This document shows, piece after piece, positions 23,743-32,040 of a DNA stretch of 56,406 nt (the first letter of the stretch is position 1; each line of letters begins with the position of its first letter). A program made the translations under genes and the position numbers. The notes beneath the pieces are model-generated. The model saw nothing but the letters and a program-made list of their open reading frames with translations. It searched no databases and was not told the origin of the DNA. The DNA is taken from contig CAJCJG010000044.1 in NCBI GenBank assembly GCA_903970625.1, forward strand, positions 1 to 56,406, read 5' to 3'. The DNA is from Solirubrobacterales bacterium 70-9 (GTDB lineage: Bacteria; Pseudomonadota; Alphaproteobacteria; Acetobacterales; Acetobacteraceae).

Positions 23743-24966
23743 ATGTCGTCAACCTCCACCATCCCCGCCCCACCCAGGCTCGCGCGCCGGCTCAGCATCT
23801 CCGGCCGCGTCATGCAGACGCTGCTGCGGCGGATCGCCATGGGCCGGCTGGAATTTCAAACGCCGTCCGGCGAGATCGTCGCGCACCAGTCTCCCGTGCC
23901 GGGGCCGGATGCGCGCATCGTGCTGCACAGTTGGCGAATGCTGCGGCGGCTGCTGTTCGGCGGCGATGTGGGCTTTGCCGAGTCGTTCATGGACGGCGAA
24001 TGGTCCTCGCCCGATCTGCCGTCGGTGATCGAGTTCGCGGCGCGCAACCAGACGGCGCTGGGCAAGGCCATCGAGGCATCGACCCCGGCGCGGCTGCTGA
24101 ACAAGCTGCTGCATCTGCGGCGCGCCAACACCAAAACCGGCAGCCGGCGGAACATCGAGGAGCACTACGACCTCGGCAACGATTTCTACGCCAAGTGGCT
24201 CGATGCGGGGATGATGTATTCGTCCGCGCTGTTCACCGCGCCGGGGCAATCGCTGGAGGCGGCGCAGGACGCGAAATTGTGGCGCATCACGCAGTTGCTG
24301 GGATTGCGCGGCGGCGAGCGGGTGCTGGAGATCGGCTGCGGCTGGGGCGGGCTGGCCGAGCATCTTATCCGGGCGGAAGGCTGCCATGTGACCGGCATCA
24401 CGCTGTCGCCGTCGCAGCTTTCGCACGCGCAGGCGCGGTTGGACGCAGCGGGATTGAGCGACAAGGCAGACATGCGGCTGGAGGATTATCGCGACACCGG
24501 GGGAACATTCGACCGTGTCGTCTCCATCGAGATGTTCGAGGCGGTGGGCGAGGATTATTGGGGCACTTATTTTGCGCGCCTGCGCGAGCGGTTGGTGGCT
24601 GGTGGCGCGGCGGTGCTGCAAGTGATCACCATTGCCGACGAGAAGTTCGAGAGCTACCGATCCAGCCCCGATTTCATCCAGAAACATGTGTTTCCAGGCG
24701 GCATGCTGCCCTCCCAAACCGCGTTCCGGCGCTGCCTCGCGGCGGCGGGGCTGGCGTTGCAGCACGAGGAATTGTTTGGCCTCAGCTACGCCGCGACGCT
24801 GGCCGAATGGCGGCGCCGGTTCCATCGGGCGTGGCCGGACCTCGCGAAACTGGGCTTCGACGACCGGTTCCGCCGCAAATGGGACTACTACCTCGCTTAT
24901 TGCGAGGGTGGGTTTCGCGCCGGGGCCATTGACGTGGGCCTCTATAAGCTCGTTCATCAAGCATGA
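23743..24966 (+). CDS. Cyclopropane-fatty-acyl-phospholipid synthase family methyltransferase
   Basis: 407 aa. The N-terminal domain is followed by RRNIEEHYDLGNDFYAKWLD, the SAM motif LEIGCGWGGLAEHLI, VVSIEMFEAVGEDYWGTYFA, ESYRSSPDFIQKHVFPGGML and CEGGFRAGAIDVGLYKLVH. All are standard for COG2230. It modifies unsaturated acyl chains of phospholipids using SAM, either to cyclopropanes or, in the UfaM branch, to methylated precursors of furan fatty acids. Which branch applies cannot be told by eye. The ATG is at 23743, 2 nt after DUF1365, and the stop overlaps the next start. Confidence 0.92.
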   Translation: MSSTSTIPAPPRLARRLSISGRVMQTLLRRIAMGRLEFQTPSGEIVAHQSPVPGPDARIVLHSWRMLRRLLFGGDVGFAESFMDGEWSSPDLPSVIEFAARNQTALGKAIEASTPARLLNKLLHLRRANTKTGSRRNIEEHYDLGNDFYAKWLDAGMMYSSALFTAPGQSLEAAQDAKLWRITQLLGLRGGERVLEIGCGWGGLAEHLIRAEGCHVTGITLSPSQLSHAQARLDAAGLSDKADMRLEDYRDTGGTFDRVVSIEMFEAVGEDYWGTYFARLRERLVAGGAAVLQVITIADEKFESYRSSPDFIQKHVFPGGMLPSQTAFRRCLAAAGLALQHEELFGLSYAATLAEWRRRFHRAWPDLAKLGFDDRFRRKWDYYLAYCEGGFRAGAIDVGLYKLVHQA

Positions 24967-25607
24967 TGTTTCGCCGCTCGCTCGTCGCTGCCCCGTTCGC
25001 TCTTGCCGCCACCCGCGCCGTGGGCGCCGAACCGGCTGGGGGACGCTTGGCTTTCAGCATCGTGCGCAAGGGCAGCGAAATCGGCTCCCACACGCTGGAT
25101 TTCCGCAAGACCGGCAATGTGCTGACAGTCGCAATCGACGTGAAGATCGCCGTCGGGCTGGGGTCGATCGTGCTGTATCGCTATGCGATGAGCGGCGTGG
25201 AGACCTATCGCGACGACAAATTTGCCGAGTTGGAGACGACAAGCAACGACGACGGCACCGCGCTGCATGTGACCGCGGTGCAGAATGCGGCGGGAATCGT
25301 GGTCGACTCGAAGACACTCGGCAAGCAGACCTTGCCGGCGGAGACGCTGCCGCTGACGCACTGGAACATCGGCAACATGACGGCACCGCTGTTCAACCCG
25401 CAGGACGGCAAGCCGATGAAGCTGAGCGCCAAGACCCTGGGCGCCGATACCGTGGCGCTGGCCAACGGTAGCAAAGTGGCGGCGACCCATTTCTCGCTGA
25501 CGGGCGAATCCACGTTGGACGATTGGTACGATGGGACCAACGTGTGGACGGCGTTGCGGGCGGTCGGGACGGATGGGTCGATTATCGAGTATCGGCGGGT
25601 GACTTAG
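24963..25607 (+). CDS. Exported DUF6134-type protein
   Basis: 214 aa with a short signal-like N-terminus (MFRRSLVAAPFALAATRAVG, then AEP), so probably periplasmic. The body is beta-rich: AFSIVRKGSEIGSHTLDFRK, then LYRYAMSGVETYRDDKFAEL, then LTGESTLDDWYDGTNVWTAL. This is the pattern of DUF6134, small lipocalin-like proteins found downstream of cfa genes. Its overlap with the cfa stop (ATGA) makes it the last gene of the operon. The ligand is unknown. Confidence 0.82.
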   Translation: MMFRRSLVAAPFALAATRAVGAEPAGGRLAFSIVRKGSEIGSHTLDFRKTGNVLTVAIDVKIAVGLGSIVLYRYAMSGVETYRDDKFAELETTSNDDGTALHVTAVQNAAGIVVDSKTLGKQTLPAETLPLTHWNIGNMTAPLFNPQDGKPMKLSAKTLGADTVALANGSKVAATHFSLTGESTLDDWYDGTNVWTALRAVGTDGSIIEYRRVT

Positions 25608-25885
25608 GGGGGCAGGATTCTCGCCCAATGGGGCGCCCCTTGCGCCGGACGTTTTGCCGGATGAGCGGCTGCCGAGGACCGCAGCATCATTTCTATATCG
25701 TCATGGCTGGACTTGACCCGGCCATCCACGCCGTCGAATCGGGTGGAGTTGATGGTCTGGAACTCGCTCTGCACGCCGGGCGGTAGCCCCACGCCGTGGA
25801 CGGCAGGATCGTGCTCGGCCAGCACGTTAGTGCATTGAATGGGCTTAATCTGGATTCCCACGCGGCGCTATCGGGACCAGGAAAG
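25608..25885. other. Gene-free stretch with a palindromic repeat
   Basis: 278 nt between the lipid operon and the orphan nuclease-like gene. It holds one family B repeat (25699-25737) and no convincing ORF. Base composition falls towards the right, where the AT-richer island begins. Confidence 0.6.
25699..25737. repeat. Short palindromic repeat, family B (GGACTTGACCCGGCC core)
   Basis: CGTCATGGCTGGACTTGACC followed by CGGCCATCCACGCC. It matches the units at 26587-26617 and 33088-33114 in the CGTCAT...CTTGACCCGG...ATCCACG pattern, here in the opposite orientation. Such units, translated as GLDPxIHA-like peptides, are common in alphaproteobacterial genomes. Confidence 0.75.
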
Positions 25886-26425
25886 CTACTCTTCCGGGTC
25901 TGGGTCCGGGTCTCGGCGTCCTAAACCTAGCTGGTCCCAATCACCACGATATTTATCCAGCCAACCCTTTGGGTAGGGATTGTCGGTCGGCCAAAAATCG
26001 CGAGTGTAGTCGGGGCGCAACCACCGCAATGGACTATCTTTGTGCGCTTGGCCCGTTCTTTTATCCTTGGTATCAAGCCATTTCCGGTGCGCCTTGAATA
26101 GAACCTCAGCAACCATGAAACTAGGCAGGACATAAACTACAGGGTATTTGTCTGCGCCCCCAAAAAAATCTACAAAACAATAGAAAAATTGGTCAGACTT
26201 GATGTGCTCGTGTTTCTCATTCATGCGCCAGCCGCTACCCACTCTACTGTCACTGCACGCTTTCACCTGAATAGAACACAGTCTACCACCCACTAAGTCC
26301 ATCACAAGGATGTCAACGTTGGGGACACCTGCTGGCGCTAGAGCCGCAATATATCCGCGCCGTAGCAGCTCCGCCATAACGTGATGTTCGCCAGCAGCAC
26401 CGAGCAAGGATTTTTGGGAAGGCAT
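25886..26425 (-). CDS. Orphan PD-(D/E)XK nuclease-like protein
   Basis: 179 aa. The fold core shows E13 (GAAGEHHVMAELLRRG), D38 (VPNVDILVMD) and Q53-V-K55 (CSIQVKA), the spacing of PD-(D/E)XK nucleases with a QxK variant. The rest is aromatic and lysine-rich (FFYCFVDFFGG, HRKWLDTKDKRTGQ), and the tail is acidic (RRDPDPDPEE). The gene is visibly AT-richer than all neighbours and has no partner gene, so it is probably horizontally acquired. It might be a lone restriction-like or repair nuclease. No methylase or helicase is nearby. Confidence 0.7.
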   Translation of the reverse strand: MPSQKSLLGAAGEHHVMAELLRRGYIAALAPAGVPNVDILVMDLVGGRLCSIQVKACSDSRVGSGWRMNEKHEHIKSDQFFYCFVDFFGGADKYPVVYVLPSFMVAEVLFKAHRKWLDTKDKRTGQAHKDSPLRWLRPDYTRDFWPTDNPYPKGWLDKYRGDWDQLGLGRRDPDPDPEE

Positions 26426-26682
26426 CTGCTATCTAATCCCCTATATTCACCACAAGACACATATACACTAATAACGCGCTTGCGGCAAGCACGAGCACTT
26501 GGGCCGGTTATTAAGATGAGGCGCACCTACGATAAGTTTGCTACGCCTTCCCGCGAAACCACTCCAAATCCGTCCGGTTGCGCTGCGTGGATGCCCGGGT
26601 CAAGCCCGGGCATGACGATCACGTAACGGGATTGGCAAATGCGATAGGTCTGGACGCGCGGCCCTTCTTGGTCGGGAAACTC
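26426..26682. other. Gene-free stretch left of the composite element
   Basis: Together with the element at 26683 this makes a 334-nt gap before mlrC. The first 100 nt are AT-rich and presumably carry the promoter of the nuclease-like gene. A family B repeat follows at 26587-26617, then unremarkable sequence. Confidence 0.5.
26587..26617. repeat. Short palindromic repeat, family B
   Basis: ATGCCCGGG (26591-26599), loop TCAAG, CCCGGGCAT (26605-26613): a perfect 9-bp stem flanked by GTGG and GACG as in the other copies. Confidence 0.85.
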
Positions 26683-26763
26683 GTAGGGTGGAGTGCGCTT
26701 GGGCACTCCACCAATTTCCGCGCGCCGGATGATGGTGGGACGCCCAGTCGCGTCCCACCCTAC
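26683..26763. repeat. Composite palindromic element with two hairpins and inverted ends
   Basis: 81 nt bounded by GTAGGGTGG and CCACCCTAC. Inside are two hairpins: 26687-26712 (GGTGGAGTGC ... GCACTCCACC) and 26734-26759 (GGTGGGACGC ... GCGTCCCACC). The structure resembles miniature non-autonomous repeats of alphaproteobacteria. The last four bases overlap the stop codon of mlrC (CTA at 26760-26762), so the element supplies its termination codon and could also end transcription. Confidence 0.8.
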
Positions 26764-28217
26764 GTCGCGAACGGATCGGCCACCTTCGGCCACCAGGCGC
26801 GCGCGATCTTCGTGTAGGGGATATTAGCGAAATCGGCGCTCAACGCGCCTTGGGCGCTGGCATACAGGATCGCCCTCGCGATGGGCGCGAAGCCCGCGTG
26901 GAAATGCTGCGAGGATTTGACGACGACGATCTTCTTTGCCGACAGATCGAGTCCGGTCGCGGCAAACCCCTCCGGGTGAAACACCTGCGTCCGATGCGTG
27001 ATCAGCACGAGGTCGATGCTGCCCGCCGACACCCAGACGGCATCGCCCATCGGCGCCGGCGACGGGCCAAACCTCTGCGTCACATTCTCCGCAAGACCGC
27101 GCACGGTCACGACGAGATCGACCGGATCGCCGGACTGCACACTGGTCTTCCCGCCGATGCGCAGCGGGAAGCGGGCACCGACCCCGGCCTCCTGGCAGAA
27201 GCGCACCGCCATCGGATCGCAGTAGAAGCCGCTGGCGACATTTTGCACCCGGCGTTCCAGTAGGCGGCGCAGCACGAACGTCGAATCGCCCGGCGCGCCG
27301 CCGCCGGGATTGTCGGCCACGTCCGCGATCACCACCGGGCCGCCTTGGATGGCCAATGCCGCGTCGACGGCGGCATCGACGGTCAGAAATTTTGCCGCCA
27401 GCGCCTCGCGCATTGAGAAGAATTCTTCGCCGAGCGTTTTCGCGAAGTGCGCCGCCTTCGCCCGATCGCCGTCCGCGATCACAAGAGTCTTGACACCGAC
27501 ATCGGCCACGTCCGCCCACGGAAATCCGTGGCCGAGCGAAACCGACAAAATCCCGTCGCGACCTTCCAGTGCATACATCCGGTCCACGAACCCCCGCGCC
27601 GGCTGTTCGGTGGTGCGGAAGGCGCCGATCATCCGGCAGTCGAACATCGCCATGACCGGATGCGTCCTGCCCTCGACTGCGTCGGCCGCCAGCGCGAACA
27701 AATCCGCCGCGCGGTCGCCGATGTCGGTGTGGGGATATTCCTTGTAAATGACAAGAACGGTTGCGCTGTGCAGCATCGCCTCGGTCAGATGGCAGTGCAG
27801 ATCGAGTTCGGCGCCGACGACCGCATCCGGCCCGACGATGGCGCGGATGCGCGCCAGCAGATCGCCCTCGCAATCGTCATATCCGTCCGCCGCCGTCGCG
27901 CCATGCAGCGCAATCAGCACCATGTCCACCGGCATCGCGCCCCCGAGATCGGAGAGGATTTCGTCGCGCAGCGCCTCGTATGCGGCAGCGACGATGCGGC
28001 CACCGGGTTCGGCGTAGGTGCAAAGGCTTTCCACCACGTCCCACCCGCGCGCCTCCGCCTGCGTGCGCCAGATCAGCAACTGGTTGGAGCAATAGTTCGG
28101 CGCCTGCCGCGTCGCGTCGCCGTGGGCTAGGAATGTATCGGTAAAGCTGGCGTATCCGGTTGGGATCGGGGCAAAGGTGTTGGTCTCGGTGTCGAGACCG
28201 GCAACAAAAACCTTCAT
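26760..28217 (-). CDS. M81 family metallopeptidase (MlrC-like)
   Basis: 485 aa. N-terminal M81 domain: FVAGLDTETNTFAPIPTGY, IALHGATAADGYDDCEGDLL, GAELDLHCHLTEAMLH (zinc ligands from D and H of this segment and the earlier H). C-terminal MlrC domain: DVADNPGGGAPGDSTFVLRR. The family was named for the third enzyme of microcystin degradation, which cleaves linear peptides, but most members have unknown peptide or amidic substrates. Overlap with the heptosyltransferase-like gene is 4 nt. The ABC importers nearby could supply substrate. The stop codon lies in the composite repeat. Confidence 0.9.
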   Translation of the reverse strand: MKVFVAGLDTETNTFAPIPTGYASFTDTFLAHGDATRQAPNYCSNQLLIWRTQAEARGWDVVESLCTYAEPGGRIVAAAYEALRDEILSDLGGAMPVDMVLIALHGATAADGYDDCEGDLLARIRAIVGPDAVVGAELDLHCHLTEAMLHSATVLVIYKEYPHTDIGDRAADLFALAADAVEGRTHPVMAMFDCRMIGAFRTTEQPARGFVDRMYALEGRDGILSVSLGHGFPWADVADVGVKTLVIADGDRAKAAHFAKTLGEEFFSMREALAAKFLTVDAAVDAALAIQGGPVVIADVADNPGGGAPGDSTFVLRRLLERRVQNVASGFYCDPMAVRFCQEAGVGARFPLRIGGKTSVQSGDPVDLVVTVRGLAENVTQRFGPSPAPMGDAVWVSAGSIDLVLITHRTQVFHPEGFAATGLDLSAKKIVVVKSSQHFHAGFAPIARAILYASAQGALSADFANIPYTKIARAWWPKVADPFAT

Positions 28218-29485
28218 GCCGCTTGTGGAGTCTGGAATCCGGGGATTTTGCGGATGGTGTCCTTCACCTGATCGGCGGTGATAAGCCGCGTGCATTCGAA
28301 CTGCCGCGACGTGTTGGCGTGGCGCGGGCACCAAAGGAAATCGTGGTGGTCGAAGCGATGCCGCACGTCGTTCCAGCAACTGTTGCAGGCGTGGTAATTG
28401 AACACCCGGTAGGGCGTAGCGAATTCGTTGGTGGGGTGCGTGAAGCCGCTGATCAGCACCGTGGGCGTGCCGACCGCCCAGGCCAGCCACGACAGGCCGC
28501 TGGACAAGCCGACGAAGAAGTCCGCATGGCGCAGCCAGCGCGCGCGCTCGGTCAGCGGCCGGTCGCCGGTTTCGTCCTGTGCGCCGTGCGGAATATGGTT
28601 CCAGACGATGCCGTGGCCGTTGACGGCGAATTTGTCGATGCACACAACGCGATAGCCGGCCTCTTGCAGAAACTTCACGATCTCGCGCCATCCGGCCGGG
28701 TTGTTCCAGTATTTGCACTGCGTCGAGGCCTGCGTCGCGATCACCACGTACGGCACATCCAGCGGCGGCGTCGGGTCGGCGATGGCGATGCGCGGCGCCA
28801 CCTCCTCCGGATCGACGCCTAGAATGTAGCCGGCGGTGCGGTGCAGCCCGACATGGCGGAAATCGCTCGGCTGCCAAACATGGTCGTTGTCGTCGAAAAA
28901 CAGGCCGATGCTATAGGTCGCGTAGTACGTTTCCGGCTTCACGTCGTCGGTTTTGATGAAGGCGATGTGCGGATAGCTGTCGCGGAACAGCGGGATCAGC
29001 GCGTCCGACATCGCGCAGGTGAGCTTGCAATTGTGTTTGGCTTGGAACTTCACCGCATACGGAAACCACCCCATCGGGTCGCCGAGCGTGCCGACCGGAA
29101 ACTGGATCAGCACCTCCCGTCCCGTCGCGTCGTAATCGTGGCGGAACACGCTCTCGCCCTTCTCCCACACCTCGACCCGAAAACGGACATAGAACCGCTT
29201 GGAGCTGTTGATGAAGGAACCGGAGCATTGCGTGTCGAACAGGATGTTTCCGGTGTCGAGATCGCGCAACTGCACCCGCCACGCGCCTTCCGGCACAACG
29301 ACGCGCGCGCCGAGGTTGAAGTCGTAGCGGATGCCGTGCGGCGCTTCCTGCGTCGGCACGGGCGCGGGGCCGGGAAACGCCGGCTTAGCGGCGGGCGCGG
29401 AGCCGGTGGCGGACGCGGCCGGGACGGGGCTTACCGATGGTTCGGCTGCCGAAGGCATCGCCGGCTCGGTCGTTTGCGCGTCCAC
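28214..29485 (-). CDS. Bacterial autotransporter heptosyltransferase-like protein (BAHT/TibC type)
   Basis: 423 aa. A low-complexity Pro/Ala N-terminus (1-50) is followed by a domain with GSFINSSKRFYVRFRVEVWE and FPYAVKFQAKHNCKLTCAMS. A GT-B glycosyltransferase part comes next (VVIATQASTQCKYWNNPAGW; FFVGLSSGLSWLAWAVGTPT). Near the end, C367, C370, C386 and C398 (HACNSCWN, LWCPRH, FECTRL) form the iron-finger pattern of TibC/Aah enzymes that heptosylate serines of self-associating autotransporters. No autotransporter gene is in the window, so the partner is unknown. GTG start; an ATG nine codons later is an alternative. Confidence 0.85.
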   Translation of the reverse strand: MDAQTTEPAMPSAAEPSVSPVPAASATGSAPAAKPAFPGPAPVPTQEAPHGIRYDFNLGARVVVPEGAWRVQLRDLDTGNILFDTQCSGSFINSSKRFYVRFRVEVWEKGESVFRHDYDATGREVLIQFPVGTLGDPMGWFPYAVKFQAKHNCKLTCAMSDALIPLFRDSYPHIAFIKTDDVKPETYYATYSIGLFFDDNDHVWQPSDFRHVGLHRTAGYILGVDPEEVAPRIAIADPTPPLDVPYVVIATQASTQCKYWNNPAGWREIVKFLQEAGYRVVCIDKFAVNGHGIVWNHIPHGAQDETGDRPLTERARWLRHADFFVGLSSGLSWLAWAVGTPTVLISGFTHPTNEFATPYRVFNYHACNSCWNDVRHRFDHHDFLWCPRHANTSRQFECTRLITADQVKDTIRKIPGFQTPQAA

Positions 29486-29514
29486 GAGGCCCCCTGCCCT
29501 GATCCCGGCCTGCT

Positions 29515-29552
29515 CTAGCGTGACCCGCCAGGCACCGCAACCGGCACGCTAG
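29515..29552. terminator. Inverted repeat between aldolase and heptosyltransferase genes
   Basis: CTAGCGTG (29515-29522) and CACGCTAG (29545-29552) form an 8-bp stem with a 22-nt loop, just downstream of the aldolase stop on the minus strand. No T run follows, so it may be only a weak terminator or a processing site. Confidence 0.4.
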
Positions 29553-29563
29553 CGCACCGTTTT

Positions 29564-30328
29564 TCAGTCGGCGTAGGACGGGTCTTTGATGTCCAGCAGG
29601 CGCTTCATCTCTGCGAAATGCGCCGTCTCCTGCTCCGGGTAGGCGTCCCATTCCTGCGCCGTGCGTTCGGCCACGTCGTGCGGCAGGACATTGAGCGGGC
29701 GGCCGGTGGACATCGCCAGCACCATCGTCCGGCACGACCGCTCGAAGTAATAGAGTTCATCGTAGGCTTCGGCGACGGTGCGGCCGACGACCAGGACGCC
29801 GTGGTTGGCCATCATCAGCACCCGCTTGTCGCCGAGGGTGGCCGCGATCCGGCGTCCCTCTTCCACGTCGTTGGCGATACCGCCGTAAGACATATCGAAC
29901 GCCACCCGGTTGTAGAAGCGGGCGCAATTCTGGTCGATGGGCAGGATCGTCGGGTCGGCAAGGCATGCCACCGCCGTCGCGTAGGGCGAATGGACATGCA
30001 ACACGCAGCGCGCCTGTGGGTGGGCCGCGTGAATGGCGCCATGGATGCTCCAGGCCGACGGGTCCGGCGCGTCCGGGCGCTGCATCGTGGTCTCGTCCTC
30101 GGCGTCGAGCAGCAACAGGTCGCTGGCGCGGACGCGGGAGAAATGCCGCCAGCGGGGGTTCATCAGGAACCGCTTGCCGTCCTCGGACACCGCGAGGCTG
30201 AAATGGTTGGCCACCGCCTCGTGCCAATCGCGCTCCACCGCCAGCCGGAACGCGGCGGCGAGGTCCACGCGGAGGTGCCACTCCTCCAACTCGACGTTTC
30301 GCCCAGGCTTCGCAATGGTCGCCGACAT
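29564..30328 (-). CDS. Class II aldolase/adducin family protein
   Basis: 254 aa. AVANHFSLAVSEDGKRFLMN; zinc-site histidines in CVLHVHSPYATAVA and MMANHGVLVVGRTVAEAYDE. The fold is that of L-fuculose-phosphate aldolase, but the usual sugar-phosphate residues are not obvious, and members of this branch act on various hydroxy acids or sugars. AGGAG lies 7 nt upstream of the ATG at 30328, which decides the start. It is divergent from the substrate-binding gene, with 126 nt between. Confidence 0.88.
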   Translation of the reverse strand: MSATIAKPGRNVELEEWHLRVDLAAAFRLAVERDWHEAVANHFSLAVSEDGKRFLMNPRWRHFSRVRASDLLLLDAEDETTMQRPDAPDPSAWSIHGAIHAAHPQARCVLHVHSPYATAVACLADPTILPIDQNCARFYNRVAFDMSYGGIANDVEEGRRIAATLGDKRVLMMANHGVLVVGRTVAEAYDELYYFERSCRTMVLAMSTGRPLNVLPHDVAERTAQEWDAYPEQETAHFAEMKRLLDIKDPSYAD

Positions 30329-30454
30329 CGCCTTACTCCTGCCTTTACCGCCGCTATCCTGCCATCCCGCCGCGTGCGAGAGAAGCGGCATGCGCCCTTG
30401 AGCGGCGGCAGAAGACACTTTAGGCTTCAAATAACGAAAAGAGGGGCTGGACGG

Positions 30455-31987
30455 ATGAACCTGACGCGCAGAGGTCTCGTTGCCGGCGGAGTTTCGCTGG
30501 CGACGGCCACAAGTCTGATGCCGTTGCGCGCCGCACGCGCCGATGGCGGCACCGTCACCATCGCCTACAACGTGGGCCTGCCGGCCTGGGACCCGACGGT
30601 GGGGCCATCCGCCGTCAACCCGACGATCCAGGCGATCTACCAGTCGGTGTTCGATCAATATATCGGCCAGAACCCGGATTTGTCCTTCACCGGCGGGCTG
30701 GTGGAGAAATGGGGCTGGAACGACGCCGCCACCGGCATCTGGATGGACGTGCGCGCCGGCGCCTTCTGGCACGACGGCTCGGCCGTGACGCCGGAGGACG
30801 TGGTTTGGTCCTTGACGCGCGCCGGCGACCCGAAGGGTGGGAACCCGATCCAATTCATCTGGGGAAACCTTTCTAACTTCAAGGTCAACGGCCAGCGCGT
30901 CACGGCGGATGCAAAGCAGTACGATCCGGCGCTGTTCAAATGGATGGCATTTCTGACCGGCTACGTGCTGCCGAAAGCGTATTTTGAGAAGGTCGGGCCG
31001 GAGGGGTTCGAGAAGGCCCCCATCGGCAGCGGGCCGTACATGGTGGATGCGTTCGAGCGCAACGCCTTCCTGCGGCTGAAGGCCAACCCGAAATACTGGG
31101 GCGGCAAGCCGGCCATCGACACCGTGGTGTTCAAGTTCGTCACCGACGCCTCCGCCCGCGTCGCGGAAATCGAATCCGGCTCGTCAGACGTGACGCTGGA
31201 AATCCCGTACGAGGAATTCGACCGGCTGAAGAAGAAGGCCGGTCTGGTCGGCGTAACGACCCCGGTGTCCGACATCGGCATGATCTTCATCACCAATGTC
31301 GATCCGGCGATGCTGGACGCCAACGTGCGGCACGCGATGGTGAAATCCGTCGACAAGAAGCTGCTGGTGGACAAGCTGCTGCGCGGCTACGGCGTGCCCA
31401 TCGACACGCTGGAGGCGCCGCAGTACGAGGCATACGACCCCTCGATCAAGACGCCGTACGACCCGACGGGTGCGGCGAAGCTGCTCGCGGCCTCGGGATA
31501 CTCGAAAGACAAGCCGGTCAAATTCAGCATCCAGACCACGCGAGGCTTCAAGCCCAAAGACTACGAGATGATCCAGGCCATCGTCGGCATGTGGCGCAAA
31601 GTCGGTATCGAGGCGAGCATCGAAGTGTACGAGATCGCCAAGCATTACGAGCTTCGCGCCGGCCACAAGCTGGACCCGGCGGCGTTCTACAACTGGGGCA
31701 ACGCCATCGGCGACCCGACGACGAGCACCGGCTTCGCGATGTTCGGGCCGCAGCCGAACTCCGCGTGGAAGTCGAAAGACGTGGACGCGCTGATCGGGCC
31801 GCTGTGGGGCGAGAAGGACGAGGCCAAGCGGATCGCCGGCTGGAAAGCGGTGGACAAATACGTCGCCGAGAACGCGCTGGTGCTGCCGCTGCTGCAATAC
31901 GTGCAGCCGATCGTCCACAAGAAGGGCTTGAAAGTGGTGCCGAGCGTGTCCGGCGCGCTGCTGCCGTCGCGGTTTTCGCGGGCGTGA
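30455..31987 (+). CDS. Peptide/nickel-type ABC transporter substrate-binding protein
   Basis: 510 aa, SBP family 5. A twin-arginine-like signal (TRRGLVAGGVSLATA) suggests Tat export. SBP_bac_5 features: WGWNDAATGIWMDVRAGAFW, HDGSAVTPEDVVWSLTRAGD, PIGSGPYMVDAF and LRLKANPKYWGGKPAIDTVV. The ligand is probably an oligopeptide or similar compound, not predictable by eye. GAGGGG lies 8 nt upstream of the ATG. First gene of a five- or six-gene plus operon. Confidence 0.92.
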   Translation: MNLTRRGLVAGGVSLATATSLMPLRAARADGGTVTIAYNVGLPAWDPTVGPSAVNPTIQAIYQSVFDQYIGQNPDLSFTGGLVEKWGWNDAATGIWMDVRAGAFWHDGSAVTPEDVVWSLTRAGDPKGGNPIQFIWGNLSNFKVNGQRVTADAKQYDPALFKWMAFLTGYVLPKAYFEKVGPEGFEKAPIGSGPYMVDAFERNAFLRLKANPKYWGGKPAIDTVVFKFVTDASARVAEIESGSSDVTLEIPYEEFDRLKKKAGLVGVTTPVSDIGMIFITNVDPAMLDANVRHAMVKSVDKKLLVDKLLRGYGVPIDTLEAPQYEAYDPSIKTPYDPTGAAKLLAASGYSKDKPVKFSIQTTRGFKPKDYEMIQAIVGMWRKVGIEASIEVYEIAKHYELRAGHKLDPAAFYNWGNAIGDPTTSTGFAMFGPQPNSAWKSKDVDALIGPLWGEKDEAKRIAGWKAVDKYVAENALVLPLLQYVQPIVHKKGLKVVPSVSGALLPSRFSRA

Positions 31988-31999
31988 CGTCCGAACGCT

Positions 32000-32022
32000 C
32001 CCCCTCCCCTTGTGGGAGGGGG
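32000..32022 (+). other. GC hairpin between substrate-binding and permease genes
   Basis: CCCCCTCCC, loop CTTGT, GGGAGGGGG: a perfect 9-bp stem 13 nt after the SBP stop with no T run. Such hairpins often stabilise the upstream SBP message so that it exceeds the permease message. A similar one occurs in the second importer. Confidence 0.6.
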
Positions 32023-32040
32023 ACTGTCGCTGCTTGACGG

